Origin: Methylophilales bacterium MBRSF5 | GTDB taxonomy: Bacteria; Pseudomonadota; Gammaproteobacteria; Burkholderiales; Methylophilaceae | Assembly (NCBI GenBank): GCA_001044335.1 | Contig: CP011001.1 | Coordinates: 806,001 to 870,000 of the forward strand | Direction of reading: 5' to 3' | Length of the DNA: 64,000 nucleotides | Shown here: in pieces, positions 16,509-24,857 of the stretch | How the letters are laid out: each line of letters opens with the position of its first letter | Position numbering within the stretch: position 1 is the stretch's first letter | The notes under the pieces: model-generated | Told to the model about the DNA's origin: nothing | The model's input: the letters and a program-made list of their open reading frames with translations, nothing else | The model's database searches: none | Made by a program: the position numbers and the translations under genes

Positions 16509-17488
16509 TGAATTAATCCTGAAATTAAAATATCATGGCATTGTTGCCATGACCATTTTTTTGATGATTGACGTTTAATTTCATTTCTATTTAATCTAAA
16601 AGCAAGCTCAATATTATCTTTTAAATTTTTTCCAAGAAAACCATCAACACCATGTGTGACAATGTCTTTAGGTCCAGTTACATCATAGGCTGCAACAGGA
16701 AGTCCATTTGAAAGAGCTTCAATGATTACTATCCCAAAAGTATCAGTTAAGCTTGGAAAACAAAAAACATCATTCGAATGATAATATTGCGCTAAGTCCT
16801 TACCAAACTTATAACCGACAAATTTAATATTTTTATATCTTGTTTCAAGTTCATACTTAATAGGGCCATCACCAACAATAGTTATCTCAAAGTGATTATG
16901 TAATTCACACAACTTTAAAAGATTTTTCTCTCTAGAAACTCTCCCTACATACAGCACTTTAATCTTATTTTTATTTTTTCTTTTAAAAGGAGCATCAACA
17001 ATTAACTCATCCGATACCCCCCGGGTCCATAAATTAAGATTAGAAAATCCTAATTTCTTCAAATCATCTAAACATGATTTACTTGGAACGAAAATCATCT
17101 TTGACTTCTTATGAAATAATTTTAAATATAAGTAGGCCACATTTTTAAAACGTCCAAAATATGATTCCAAATATTCAGGAAATCGTGTGTGATATGCGGA
17201 TGTAAAAGGTAAATTATTTATCTTGCAATAAAATCTTGCTACCAGTCCAATTGGTCCTTCTGTAGCAATATGAATGTGGGTAGGTTTGTGTTTTTTAATT
17301 TCCCTATAAACTCTCAAAAATTGAAAACAAAACTGAATCTCTGGATAAGCCTTGAAAGATCTATATTTAAATAATGCAGGATGAATGATTTTGATCTTTT
17401 TATTGGAATATTCAAAAATGTTTTTATATGTCGTAGAAACTCCATTGACTTGTTCGAAAGTATCACTAGCGATAAGTATCTTTTTCAT
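16505..17488 (-). CDS. GT4 glycosyltransferase, Agt-like (putative diacylglycerol glycosyltransferase)
   Basis: A retaining GT-B enzyme of 327 residues. The N-terminal acceptor domain has NGVSTTYKNI, THIHIATEGPIGL and the lipid-acceptor-type segment SAYHTRFPEYLESYFG; the C-terminal donor domain has VGRVSREKN and a DTFGIVIIE element (ligands of the nucleotide sugar). It resembles Agt, the glycosyltransferase paired with PlcP that makes glucosyl- and glucuronosyl-diacylglycerol during phosphate starvation, and MgtA-type mannosyltransferases. The ATG at 17488 is preferred over the GTG at 17494, as both sit just after the -10-like hexamer and neither has a Shine-Dalgarno. It is translationally coupled to ugd, so UDP-glucuronate is a likely donor. 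Substrate is inferred. Confidence 0.78.
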   Translation of the reverse strand: MKKILIASDTFEQVNGVSTTYKNIFEYSNKKIKIIHPALFKYRSFKAYPEIQFCFQFLRVYREIKKHKPTHIHIATEGPIGLVARFYCKINNLPFTSAYHTRFPEYLESYFGRFKNVAYLYLKLFHKKSKMIFVPSKSCLDDLKKLGFSNLNLWTRGVSDELIVDAPFKRKNKNKIKVLYVGRVSREKNLLKLCELHNHFEITIVGDGPIKYELETRYKNIKFVGYKFGKDLAQYYHSNDVFCFPSLTDTFGIVIIEALSNGLPVAAYDVTGPKDIVTHGVDGFLGKNLKDNIELAFRLNRNEIKRQSSKKWSWQQCHDILISGLIH

Positions 17489-17495
17489 GAACACT

Positions 17496-17529
17496 ATTTT
17501 TTCATCAAAATATTACAATTTTGTGACAA
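17496..17529 (-). promoter_or_regulatory. Pho-box-like promoter of the GT4-ugd operon
   Basis: Minus strand TTGTCAC AAAA TTGTAAT (17529-17512), 11-bp pitch. After 10 bp, AAAAAT (17501-17496) is a weak -10, then the ATG at 17488. The start codon is 7 nt past the -10 and has no Shine-Dalgarno, the same arrangement as at ppk. Confidence 0.6.
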
Positions 17530-17569
17530 GGAATCACCAATCTGTTTGTTTCTTCAAAAAAAAAGAAAG

Positions 17570-17603
17570 ATGTCATAAATGTTTCATATTTGATGAATAA
17601 CCT
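17570..17603 (+). promoter_or_regulatory. Pho-box-like promoter of the PAP2-GT4 operon
   Basis: ATGTCAT AAAT GTTTCAT (17570-17587), two good 7-mers at 11-bp pitch. At the 10-bp spacing the -10 is poor (TAACCT, 17598-17603); TTTAAT at 17603-17608 is better but 15 bp away. The first ATG is 17610. This site and the minus-strand site at 17512-17529 lie back to back in the 121-bp divergent gap. Confidence 0.6.
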
Positions 17604-17609
17604 TTAATT

Positions 17610-18167
17610 ATGCCAAAATCTATAAAGATGTTTATTAACCAATGCAACAAAGTAGACACTGATTGGTGTATAAAGCTTAATCGTCTATCAAAAATTCTAT
17701 TTATACAAAACTTTTTTAATTTCATAAGCTGGTTGGGTAATGGAAAAATTTGGTATGTGACAATATTTCTGATTCCCTTCATGTCGAATAGCGGCATTCT
17801 AATCTCATTAGAAATGATTTTTTTTGGTTTAATTGGAACAACTGTCTATAAAACACTAAAGAATAAAATCAACCGACCAAGACCATACAAAATTAATCAA
17901 TCTATATATCTTGGAGGAAGAATACTTGATCAATTCAGTTTTCCATCAGGGCATACTCTGCATGCAATTATTTTTTCATTGATATTAATTTTTTATTTCC
18001 CTGACCTTACAGAAATATTATTTATTTTTACTCTATTCATAGCTTTATCCAGAGTGATTCTTGGAATGCATTACCCTTCTGATGTATTTATTGGAGGGAT
18101 CATAGGTTATATCATTTTTAAATTATTTCTTTATTACAAAGATTATGAAAATTTTATTTTTATCTGA
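17610..18167 (+). CDS. PAP2-family membrane phosphatase (putative phosphatidate phosphatase)
   Basis: An integral membrane phosphatase (185 residues) with about five or six hydrophobic helices and all three PAP2 motifs: K(x6)RP at 84-91 (KNKINRPRP), PSGH at 112-115, and SR(x5)H(x3)D at 147-158 (Ser147, Arg148, His154, Asp158). The family removes phosphate from lipid phosphates such as phosphatidic acid or undecaprenyl diphosphate. Its stop overlaps the following GT4 gene by 23 bp, so it very likely supplies that enzyme with diacylglycerol. The start is 17610 or Met7 (17628); neither has a Shine-Dalgarno. Phosphatidate as substrate is inferred from context; undecaprenyl-diphosphate phosphatase is the alternative. 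Confidence 0.85.
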   Translation: MPKSIKMFINQCNKVDTDWCIKLNRLSKILFIQNFFNFISWLGNGKIWYVTIFLIPFMSNSGILISLEMIFFGLIGTTVYKTLKNKINRPRPYKINQSIYLGGRILDQFSFPSGHTLHAIIFSLILIFYFPDLTEILFIFTLFIALSRVILGMHYPSDVFIGGIIGYIIFKLFLYYKDYENFIFI

Positions 18168-19350
18168 CGTTTACTTTCCTAGAGTTAATGGAGTATCCAC
18201 TTCAATCAAGGTATTCAAAAATGATTTAAAAAAACTAGGTCATGAGGTACATTTGATATGTCCAGCCTATAATGAAAAAAATACCGATAAGACTATAACA
18301 ACCATCAAATCTAAACCAATATTCTTTGATCCTGAAGATCATTTAATGTCATGGACAGAATTAAATAAAAAAATAGAATGGATTAAAAAACAAAAATTTG
18401 ACCTGATTCACATTCAGACCCCATTTATTGCACATTACTTTGGTAAGAAGCTAGCAAAAACCTTAAATGTTCCGATTATTGAAACTTACCATACTTCTTT
18501 TGAAGACTACCTCCATCTTTATTTGCCCATACTTCCAGAAAGTTTTGCACGATGGCTTTCACGAAATATTGCAAAATATTTATGTAACCATTGCCAAGGC
18601 ATTATTTCTCCATCTGAGCAACTAAAAGAGACTTTAAAAAACTATCAAGTGACTAAACCCATTAAGGTGGTTCCGACAGGTCTACCAGATCAATCATTTA
18701 AAAAGACTAATAAGTATACCTTCAGGAAGTTATATAATATTTCGCTAACTGACCCGTTATTATTATTTGTTGGTCGGGTCGCACATGAGAAAAATATAGA
18801 TTTTTTGTTGCATGTGTATAAATATATCGCAAGGGAAAATAAATCTATTAAATTCCTTATTACTGGTGAAGGTCCAGCTTTTGAGCATATTCAAAAATTA
18901 ATCAAAAAGTTGAATTTAGACCGCTCTGTTATATTGACAGGTTATCTGGAAGCTAACAATGAGCTCTTAAATTGTTATGCTTCATCTGATTTGTTTATTT
19001 TTGCGTCCAAAACAGAAACACAGGGCCTCGTCTTAATTGAGGCAATGGCACAAGGTTTGCCAGTTGTAGCCTTAGCTGAAAACGGCACAAAGTCGATACT
19101 TGAAAATAATCCCGGTGCAATAATTGCAAAAGATGATCCAAAAGAATTTGCAAAAACATGTCTCAGACTTTTAAACAATAAGAAAAAACTTTCTGAAATG
19201 TCCGTGAAGGCAAAAAAAGAGGCTAAACAAAAATGGGGCTCTGTGGCACAAACAGAAAAATTAATAGCGCTGTATGAAGAGGTCGTTAACGATTTTTGTT
19301 CAGATAAATCTAACAATAAATTACTAGCAACAAATGATCTCAGCAACTAG
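18145..19350 (+). CDS. GT4 glycosyltransferase, diacylglycerol glucosyltransferase-like
   Basis: A 401-residue GT-B enzyme. It has the N-terminal FPRVNGVSTS loop, the segment ETYHTSFEDYLHLYLP, which resembles the acceptor/membrane-binding HTxYEDYLHY region of 1,2-diacylglycerol 3-glucosyltransferases (Acholeplasma alMGS type), then FVGRVAHEKN and the donor-binding ETQGLVLIE (E-x7-E). It overlaps the PAP2 gene by 23 bp, and that phosphatase could make its diacylglycerol acceptor. Likely product: monoglucosyl-diacylglycerol from UDP-glucose. It is clearly distinct from the minus-strand Agt-like GT4 (74 residues longer, different acceptor segment). Substrate remains inferred. Confidence 0.78.
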   Translation: MKILFLSDVYFPRVNGVSTSIKVFKNDLKKLGHEVHLICPAYNEKNTDKTITTIKSKPIFFDPEDHLMSWTELNKKIEWIKKQKFDLIHIQTPFIAHYFGKKLAKTLNVPIIETYHTSFEDYLHLYLPILPESFARWLSRNIAKYLCNHCQGIISPSEQLKETLKNYQVTKPIKVVPTGLPDQSFKKTNKYTFRKLYNISLTDPLLLFVGRVAHEKNIDFLLHVYKYIARENKSIKFLITGEGPAFEHIQKLIKKLNLDRSVILTGYLEANNELLNCYASSDLFIFASKTETQGLVLIEAMAQGLPVVALAENGTKSILENNPGAIIAKDDPKEFAKTCLRLLNNKKKLSEMSVKAKKEAKQKWGSVAQTEKLIALYEEVVNDFCSDKSNNKLLATNDLSN

Positions 19351-19458
19351 TTTTATACATCGTTAAGCACTTATTCTGATCAATTGATAATTCCCTTTAA
19401 GTGTCGAATTTTATGATTGATTTCATAGATACTGATATTTTTTAGAGGTAAAAAATTT

Positions 19459-19535
19459 TGGTCGGAACGGTGAGATTCGAACTCACGACCCCTTGCACCC
19501 CATACAAGTGCGCTACCAGACTGCGCTACGCCCCG
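19459..19535 (-). tRNA. tRNA-Pro (GGG)
   Basis: A 77-nt cloverleaf read on the minus strand, starting CGGGGCG and ending ACCA (CCA encoded). The anticodon loop ATGGGGT gives anticodon GGG; the T arm has GTTCGAATC. It follows the merR-type gene by 1 bp. Confidence 0.95.
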
Positions 19536-19536
19536 A

Positions 19537-19962
19537 TTATCCTTTTAGTATCTTTAGAATTTCTGCTAATTGATTTTTAAGATTTGTAACAGGAACATTA
19601 CTATTTAATGGCTCATTCGATAAAGGAAGTTCTGCCTGAGCCTTTTGTATTTGTTCTTGTGACGTTGTCTCTTTGACAAACTGTTTATTAGATAACTTTT
19701 GTTTTGCTCCCTGAATTGTATACCCTTCTTCGTAGAGCAGCTCTCTTATTTTACGAATAAGGAGTACTTCCTCAGGTTGATAATATCTTCGATTTCCCCG
19801 ACGGGTATTCGGAGACAAATTAGGAAACTCTTGTTCCCAGTATCTTAAGACATGAGGTTTAACGTCACACAGCTTACTCACCTCACCGATTGCGAAATAT
19901 CTTTTTTGAGGGAGTGGAGGTAAATTTGTTAGAGATTTATTATTTTCCAGAGGATCCACCAT
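19537..19962 (-). CDS. MerR-family transcriptional regulator
   Basis: A 141-residue DNA-binding protein. Residues ~20-90 are a MerR winged helix ([20 protein letters not shown], then RRGNRRYY and [12 protein letters not shown]). The C-terminal ~50 residues are a short polar region without the cysteines of metal-sensing MerR proteins. It is the regulator of unknown target found next to ihfA in many proteobacteria. The start overlaps the ihfA 3' end by 23 bp, so the two are co-translated. Confidence 0.92.
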   Translation of the reverse strand: MVDPLENNKSLTNLPPLPQKRYFAIGEVSKLCDVKPHVLRYWEQEFPNLSPNTRRGNRRYYQPEEVLLIRKIRELLYEEGYTIQGAKQKLSNKQFVKETTSQEQIQKAQAELPLSNEPLNSNVPVTNLKNQLAEILKILKG

Positions 19963-20236
19963 CTACACTAGACTTTAATTTTTGGCTAGAATGGAAAGTG
20001 ACTACTCGTCTGGCTTTAATAGGAACTTCTTCCCCAGTTTTTGGATTTCTTCCGGGTCGCTCTGATTTGGTTCTTAATTCAAAATTTCCAAAACCAGATA
20101 ATTTAACACTTTCACCATTCTCTAGAGCAATTTTAATTTGCTCAAAGAAAGCCTCTACCATTTCTTTAGATTCTGTCTTATTCAAACCGACTTGTTCGAA
20201 TAATAAATTTGATAAATTAGCTTTGGTTAATGTCAT
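19940..20236 (-). CDS. ihfA: Integration host factor subunit alpha
   Basis: DNA-bending nucleoid protein, heterodimer with IhfB. It is 98 residues with the HU/IHF fold: dimerisation helices from [16 protein letters not shown], the core [12 protein letters not shown], and the beta-arm [14 protein letters not shown] with the intercalating Pro of the NPKTGE turn. The start is 5 bp downstream of the pheT stop, the standard pheST-ihfA order. It overlaps the merR-type gene downstream. Confidence 0.97.
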   Translation of the reverse strand: MTLTKANLSNLLFEQVGLNKTESKEMVEAFFEQIKIALENGESVKLSGFGNFELRTKSERPGRNPKTGEEVPIKARRVVTFHSSQKLKSSVDGGSSGK

Positions 20237-20241
20237 GTTAT

Positions 20242-22599
20242 TTACAGTCTTAATTCAGCATTAAACTCTTTTTTTAATAAATTAATTACTTCTGTCACAC
20301 TTTTTTCAACGTCTTTTTCCTCAAGTGTTTTGTAAGTATCTTGCATAAGTATCAGAAATGCAAGGCTTTTTTTCCCTTCAGCAATTCCTTGACCCTGATA
20401 AACATCAAAAATTCTGAAGTCTTTGATGAAGTTAATGTTTCTTTTACTAACCACATCAATCACATCTCCGGCGACCACATCTTCATCCACAAGGACTGCA
20501 ATGTCCCTTTGTAATGGAACAGATTTAAGGATCTCGGTATTGAGTTTTAACTCATTTTCAGATAAATGATTTAAACCAATTTCAAATAGATACACTTCCT
20601 GATCCACGTCTAATTGTTTTTGTAGGGATGGATGTAATTTTCCTAAGCGCCCAATCTTTTTATTATCTCTGAAAATATCTGCTGACTGTCCAGGGTGGAA
20701 TGCACCAATCGTTTCTGCTGATTCTTTCATCGCAATCCCATCACCTAATAATTGCTCAAGATCAGATTTCACATCATAAAAGTCATGGGCTCTATTTTTT
20801 TCTATCCAATTTTTAGGGATTGCCTCTCCTGACACCAGACCGCTCAGCACTTGTTCTTCTGAGAAATTTGAATTGTCTTGGGTAAATTTGTTAGCAATCT
20901 CAAAAAATTTTATTTGGGTACGGCCACGATTGGTATTAAATTTTAATGCATCGATATGGCTAGACCATAAACGACTTCGCATGGTATTCATATTTTCAGC
21001 AATTGGGTTTTCAAGTTTAATCAGATTGTCATTGCCATGCACAGTTGACTCCATCGCTTCATCAATAAAGCTATAACTGACTAACTCAGAATACCCAAGG
21101 TCTGACATCGTGTGTCTGATCTTGCGCACATCAGAGTGTCTATCCTTGGTTGATCTGGGGTTAAGCATCATTTTCGGGTTCATAGCCCCAATATTGTCAT
21201 AGCCTGCAACCCTAATCACCTCCTCCACTAAGTCCTCTTCGATCTCTATATCAAATCGATAAGCTGGCGGGGTGACTGTAAAAACGCCGTCATCTAAAGT
21301 AAATGGTAGATCAAGGTTATTGAGTATCTGCACCACCTCATCTTGACTGACGTCTCTTCCTAAGATTCGGGTGACTTTGCTTGGCCTTAATTGAATTAGG
21401 TTTCTTTGCGGTAAATCATGACTGACGCTTGAAACTTGACTTGTCAGGCCACCACAATGCTCATTGATAAGATTAATGACTCGGGTTAGTGCATGTTCTG
21501 TCTGAGAGAAATCAACACCTCTTTCAAAGCGGTGCGACGAGTCAGTATTCAGCCCATAGCTTCTGGCTTTACCTGCCATCGATAATGGAGTGAAAAATGC
21601 GGACTCAATAAATATATTAGTGGTATTGGTTTCAACAGCAGACTCTAATCCACCCATCACTCCGGCTAATGCGAGTGGACCATTATCATCAGCGATCACC
21701 AAATCATTTTCCATCACCTCAATTGTTTGATCATTTAACAAGGTCATCTTTTCTTGTCTTGATGCATTTCGGACAACTACATTTCCCTTGATTTTATTTA
21801 GATCAAAGGCATGCATTGGCTGACCAGTCTCTAACATCACATAGTTCACTAAATCAACAACAGGGTTTATTGATTTAATATCGGCACAGTCCAGTCGATG
21901 AATAATCTCATCTGGAAGCTGAGCTGAATTGTTGATCTGGGAAATGGATGCATAACTATATACTGGACAGGCTTCTGTATTTGTCACGGTCGGGGTAATC
22001 TTGCATTTGTCACTTGAGGTAATCTGATTAATTTTGGGCATATCAAAGGCTAAGCCTTTAATTGATCTGACTTCTCTTGCGATACCTAAAATACTTAAAC
22101 AATCTGCACGATTAGGGGTGAGCGACACCTCAATCACAGAATCATTTAAATTCAGCGCTTTTGCAACGGGCTCACCATTGGTGAGGTCAGGACTGAGTTC
22201 CATTATTCCATCGGCCTCTTCAGACAATCCAATTTCTTTTGCTGAACAACACATCCCAAAAGACTCAACCCCCCGAAGTTTTGACTTCTTGATCGTAAAT
22301 TCTGTAAATTTTGTGCCAATCAGCGCACACGGAACTTTAATGCCTGCTTTTGCATTGGGAGCACCACACACAATTTGTAGTTTTTCAGAACCTACATCCA
22401 CCTGACAAACATTTAATCGATCCGCGTCAGGATGTTTTTCAATGCTAACAATTTCACCTACAACGATATTTTGAAGAGATTCGCCAGGATTATGAATAGA
22501 CTCAATCTCGAGGCCAGCCATTGTCAAGTCATCAGCCAACTCATTGAGATTTAATTTATTTGCAAATAATTGATTTAACCACGCATAAGAGAATTTCAT
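20242..22599 (-). CDS. pheT: Phenylalanyl-tRNA synthetase beta subunit
   Basis: Beta chain of the alpha2-beta2 enzyme charging tRNA-Phe. At 785 residues it is normal length. Domain order: B1/tRNA-binding EMAP-like domain (~40-150, [17 protein letters not shown]), B3/B4 editing domain ([27 protein letters not shown] segment), B5, the catalytic-like core, and a C-terminal anticodon-binding domain ([17 protein letters not shown]). The ATG overlaps the pheS stop by 4 bp (ATGA), coupling equal synthesis of the subunits. Confidence 0.98.
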   Translation of the reverse strand: MKFSYAWLNQLFANKLNLNELADDLTMAGLEIESIHNPGESLQNIVVGEIVSIEKHPDADRLNVCQVDVGSEKLQIVCGAPNAKAGIKVPCALIGTKFTEFTIKKSKLRGVESFGMCCSAKEIGLSEEADGIMELSPDLTNGEPVAKALNLNDSVIEVSLTPNRADCLSILGIAREVRSIKGLAFDMPKINQITSSDKCKITPTVTNTEACPVYSYASISQINNSAQLPDEIIHRLDCADIKSINPVVDLVNYVMLETGQPMHAFDLNKIKGNVVVRNASRQEKMTLLNDQTIEVMENDLVIADDNGPLALAGVMGGLESAVETNTTNIFIESAFFTPLSMAGKARSYGLNTDSSHRFERGVDFSQTEHALTRVINLINEHCGGLTSQVSSVSHDLPQRNLIQLRPSKVTRILGRDVSQDEVVQILNNLDLPFTLDDGVFTVTPPAYRFDIEIEEDLVEEVIRVAGYDNIGAMNPKMMLNPRSTKDRHSDVRKIRHTMSDLGYSELVSYSFIDEAMESTVHGNDNLIKLENPIAENMNTMRSRLWSSHIDALKFNTNRGRTQIKFFEIANKFTQDNSNFSEEQVLSGLVSGEAIPKNWIEKNRAHDFYDVKSDLEQLLGDGIAMKESAETIGAFHPGQSADIFRDNKKIGRLGKLHPSLQKQLDVDQEVYLFEIGLNHLSENELKLNTEILKSVPLQRDIAVLVDEDVVAGDVIDVVSKRNINFIKDFRIFDVYQGQGIAEGKKSLAFLILMQDTYKTLEEKDVEKSVTEVINLLKKEFNAELRL

Positions 22600-23579
22600 T
22601 TAAATTGCTCCAAGAACCTGAGGTCGTGATTAAAGAAATGCCTGAGATCATTTATGCCATATTTCAGCATCGTCAACCTTTCAACACCCAGACCAAAAGC
22701 AAACCCTTGATACATTTCTGAATCAATATTTACATGCTTTAATACGTTTGGATGAACCATTCCACAACCACCTATCTCTAACCAGCCATCATTCCAACTC
22801 ATGTCAATTTCTGCAGAGGGCTCTGTAAATGGGAAGTAAGACGGTCTAAAACGAATGGTTAAATTTTCATCCTCGAAAAAACTTTGTAGAAATGACTGCA
22901 CCACACCTTTTAAATTAGCGAAGTTCACATCCTCATTAATAACTAACCCTTCCACCTGATGAAACATTGGCGAGTGGGTTGCATCAGAATCGACACGATA
23001 CACTCGGCCTGGCGATATGATTTGGATAGGTGGCATATTATTTTCCATATACCTAATTTGCACGGGCGAAGTATGCGTTCTTAATACATACTCTTTGTTG
23101 ACATAAAAAGTGTCATGCATTGCTCTGGCTGGGTGGGATTCAGGAATGTTTAATGCAGTAAAGTTATGAAAATCATCTTCGATTTCTGGGCCATCAGCCA
23201 CATCAAACCCAATCCCATGAAAAATGGTGCTAATTTCATCTATGGTATTCATGACTGGATGGAGTGACCCTTTCATCTTCGGCCTAGATGGAAGCGTGAC
23301 ATCAATTTTTTCTTTTTCTAATTTTTCATTCAACTCAAGATTTGAAATTTCTTGTTTACGAGTCTCTAACAAGGCTTCTATTTGTTTTTTGACTTGATTA
23401 ATCTCTGCACCTTTTTTAGGTTTCTCTTCAGGTGAAAGGCTGGCTAATGATTTCATCGCCTCAGTAATTGGACCACTTTTGCCAAGAAATTTAGATTTGA
23501 TATGGTCAAGGTCCGCCAGCTTCGAGCAGCTAGCAAAATCTTTTTTTGCCTGATCAATGAGTTGATTTAATTCGTTCAT
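22596..23579 (-). CDS. pheS: Phenylalanyl-tRNA synthetase alpha subunit
   Basis: Catalytic alpha chain (327 residues). The N-terminal coiled coil (1-85) contacts tRNA; the class II core has motif 1 around [10 protein letters not shown], motif 2 with [12 protein letters not shown] and [21 protein letters not shown], and motif 3 [16 protein letters not shown] strong intrinsic hairpin lies between rplT and this gene (23591-23622), so expression may depend on partial read-through or attenuation; I see no Phe-rich leader peptide. Residue positions are approximate. Confidence 0.98.
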   Translation of the reverse strand: MNELNQLIDQAKKDFASCSKLADLDHIKSKFLGKSGPITEAMKSLASLSPEEKPKKGAEINQVKKQIEALLETRKQEISNLELNEKLEKEKIDVTLPSRPKMKGSLHPVMNTIDEISTIFHGIGFDVADGPEIEDDFHNFTALNIPESHPARAMHDTFYVNKEYVLRTHTSPVQIRYMENNMPPIQIISPGRVYRVDSDATHSPMFHQVEGLVINEDVNFANLKGVVQSFLQSFFEDENLTIRFRPSYFPFTEPSAEIDMSWNDGWLEIGGCGMVHPNVLKHVNIDSEMYQGFAFGLGVERLTMLKYGINDLRHFFNHDLRFLEQFK

Positions 23580-23590
23580 AATATTTAAAT

Positions 23591-23622
23591 AAAAAAGGGG
23601 CTTTCTTAAAAGCCCCTTTTTA
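23591..23622 (-). terminator. Intercistronic terminator between rplT and pheS
   Basis: Stem GGGGCTTT/AAAGCCCC (23597-23616) with loop CTTA, extended by flanking A/T runs. On the minus strand it ends in a run of six T, so it can stop transcripts coming from rplT before pheS. No leader peptide is present, unlike E. coli pheM. Confidence 0.85.
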
Positions 23623-23638
23623 AAAAGATATTTTTAAA

Positions 23639-23998
23639 TTAGGCTTCAATATTTGATTTAGCCAATTCCGCATATTTTTCAAATGCAGCTTTATCAAATA
23701 CCGCTAGATCAGCTAGAACTTTTCTATCTACTTCTACTGAAGCTTTTTTCAAACCGTTGATTAAACGGCTGTAAGTTAAACCGAATTCTCTAGCACCAGC
23801 ATTAATACGTGCAATCCACAATGCTCTGAACACTCTTTTCTTTTGTCTTCTATCGCGGTAAGCATATTGTCCCGCTTTCATTACCGCTTCTTTAGCTACA
23901 CGGAATACATTTTTTCGTCTTCCTCTGTAACCTTTAGCAGCATCTAATACTTTTTTATGTTTGGCTCTGGCAGTAACGCCACGTTTTACTCTAGGCAT
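23639..23998 (-). CDS. rplT: 50S ribosomal protein L20
   Basis: L20, an early-binding 23S rRNA protein (119 residues, usual length). Conserved segments: [48 protein letters not shown] and [20 protein letters not shown] Shine-Dalgarno upstream. In other bacteria L20 represses the infC-rpmI-rplT messenger; the gene order here is the same. Confidence 0.99.
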   Translation of the reverse strand: MPRVKRGVTARAKHKKVLDAAKGYRGRRKNVFRVAKEAVMKAGQYAYRDRRQKKRVFRALWIARINAGAREFGLTYSRLINGLKKASVEVDRKVLADLAVFDKAAFEKYAELAKSNIEA

Positions 23999-24020
23999 AA
24001 TCTTCTCCTTATATCTTTAA

Positions 24021-24218
24021 CTATTGAGTAGGCATCATGGCGCGCACACGTTTCACATCAGTAGAAGATATGATCTCGGTACCACGAAGATGTCTTTTTT
24101 GTTTAGTTGTTTTCTTGGTCAAGATATGACGAAGATGTGAATGCGTTCTTTTGATCGCACCACTTCCTAGAAATTTGAAGCGTTTTTTTGCTCCACTTTT
24201 TGTTTTCATTTTTGGCAT
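24021..24218 (-). CDS. rpmI: 50S ribosomal protein L35
   Basis: L35, 65 residues, with the typical [15 protein letters not shown] start and the basic [19 protein letters not shown] region. AGGAG Shine-Dalgarno. It lies between infC and rplT in the standard order. Confidence 0.99.
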   Translation of the reverse strand: MPKMKTKSGAKKRFKFLGSGAIKRTHSHLRHILTKKTTKQKRHLRGTEIISSTDVKRVRAMMPTQ

Positions 24219-24255
24219 TTTTTTCTCCTTATTATTAAGAGACGCTTAGGCATGC

Positions 24256-24819
24256 CTAATTAGCCGTATCGTCTTCTTCTTTCTTTTTTTCGACCTTCTT
24301 AGGTTTCTTATTAGGTGATAACACCATAACCATTTGACGGCCTTCCATCTTTGGAAACTGCTCAACTACTGCATATTCCTCAAGATCTGTTTCAACTCGT
24401 TTTAATAAATCCATGCCGAGTTGTTGGTGGGCTATTTCACGCCCCCTAAAACGTAAGGTCACTTTAGCTTTATCGCCATCGGTTAAAAAGCGAATTAAGT
24501 TACGCAATTTAACGTTGTAGTCACCCTCGTCTGTACCAGGTCTAAATTTAACTTCTTTAACCTGAACATTCTTTTGTTTCATTCGTGCTTCATGGAGCTT
24601 CTTGCTTTGGGCATATTTAAATTTCCCATAATCCATCAAGCGACAAACAGGTGGTTCAGCTTTTGGTGCAATCTCAACTAAATCGGTATCAAAATCATCT
24701 GCTTTTCCTAAAGCTTCTGATAAGCTCATAATTCCTAGAGCTTCACCTTCTATACCTACTAAACGAATTTCTTGGGCTGTTATGTCTCCGTTAATTCGTG
24801 CATCTTTTGATTGTGCTAT
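24256..24819 (-). CDS. infC: Translation initiation factor IF-3 (AUA start)
   Basis: Binds the 30S subunit and checks start codon/fMet-tRNA pairing. The first ATG (24729) would remove the N-terminal strand of domain 1, but the same frame continues upstream to an ATA at 24819 that gives [20 protein letters not shown], matching the conserved IF-3 N-terminus. A strong Shine-Dalgarno AGGGG lies 6 nt before it, and an in-frame stop lies 12 nt upstream of it. That gives 187 residues. Rare start codons in infC (AUU in E. coli) let IF-3 repress its own translation. Core motifs: [41 protein letters not shown]. Confidence 0.93.
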   Translation of the reverse strand: MAQSKDARINGDITAQEIRLVGIEGEALGIMSLSEALGKADDFDTDLVEIAPKAEPPVCRLMDYGKFKYAQSKKLHEARMKQKNVQVKEVKFRPGTDEGDYNVKLRNLIRFLTDGDKAKVTLRFRGREIAHQQLGMDLLKRVETDLEEYAVVEQFPKMEGRQMVMVLSPNKKPKKVEKKKEEDDTAN

Positions 24820-24857
24820 GCTTAACCCCTATAAAAATAAAGCCGTTAACTCACTTT

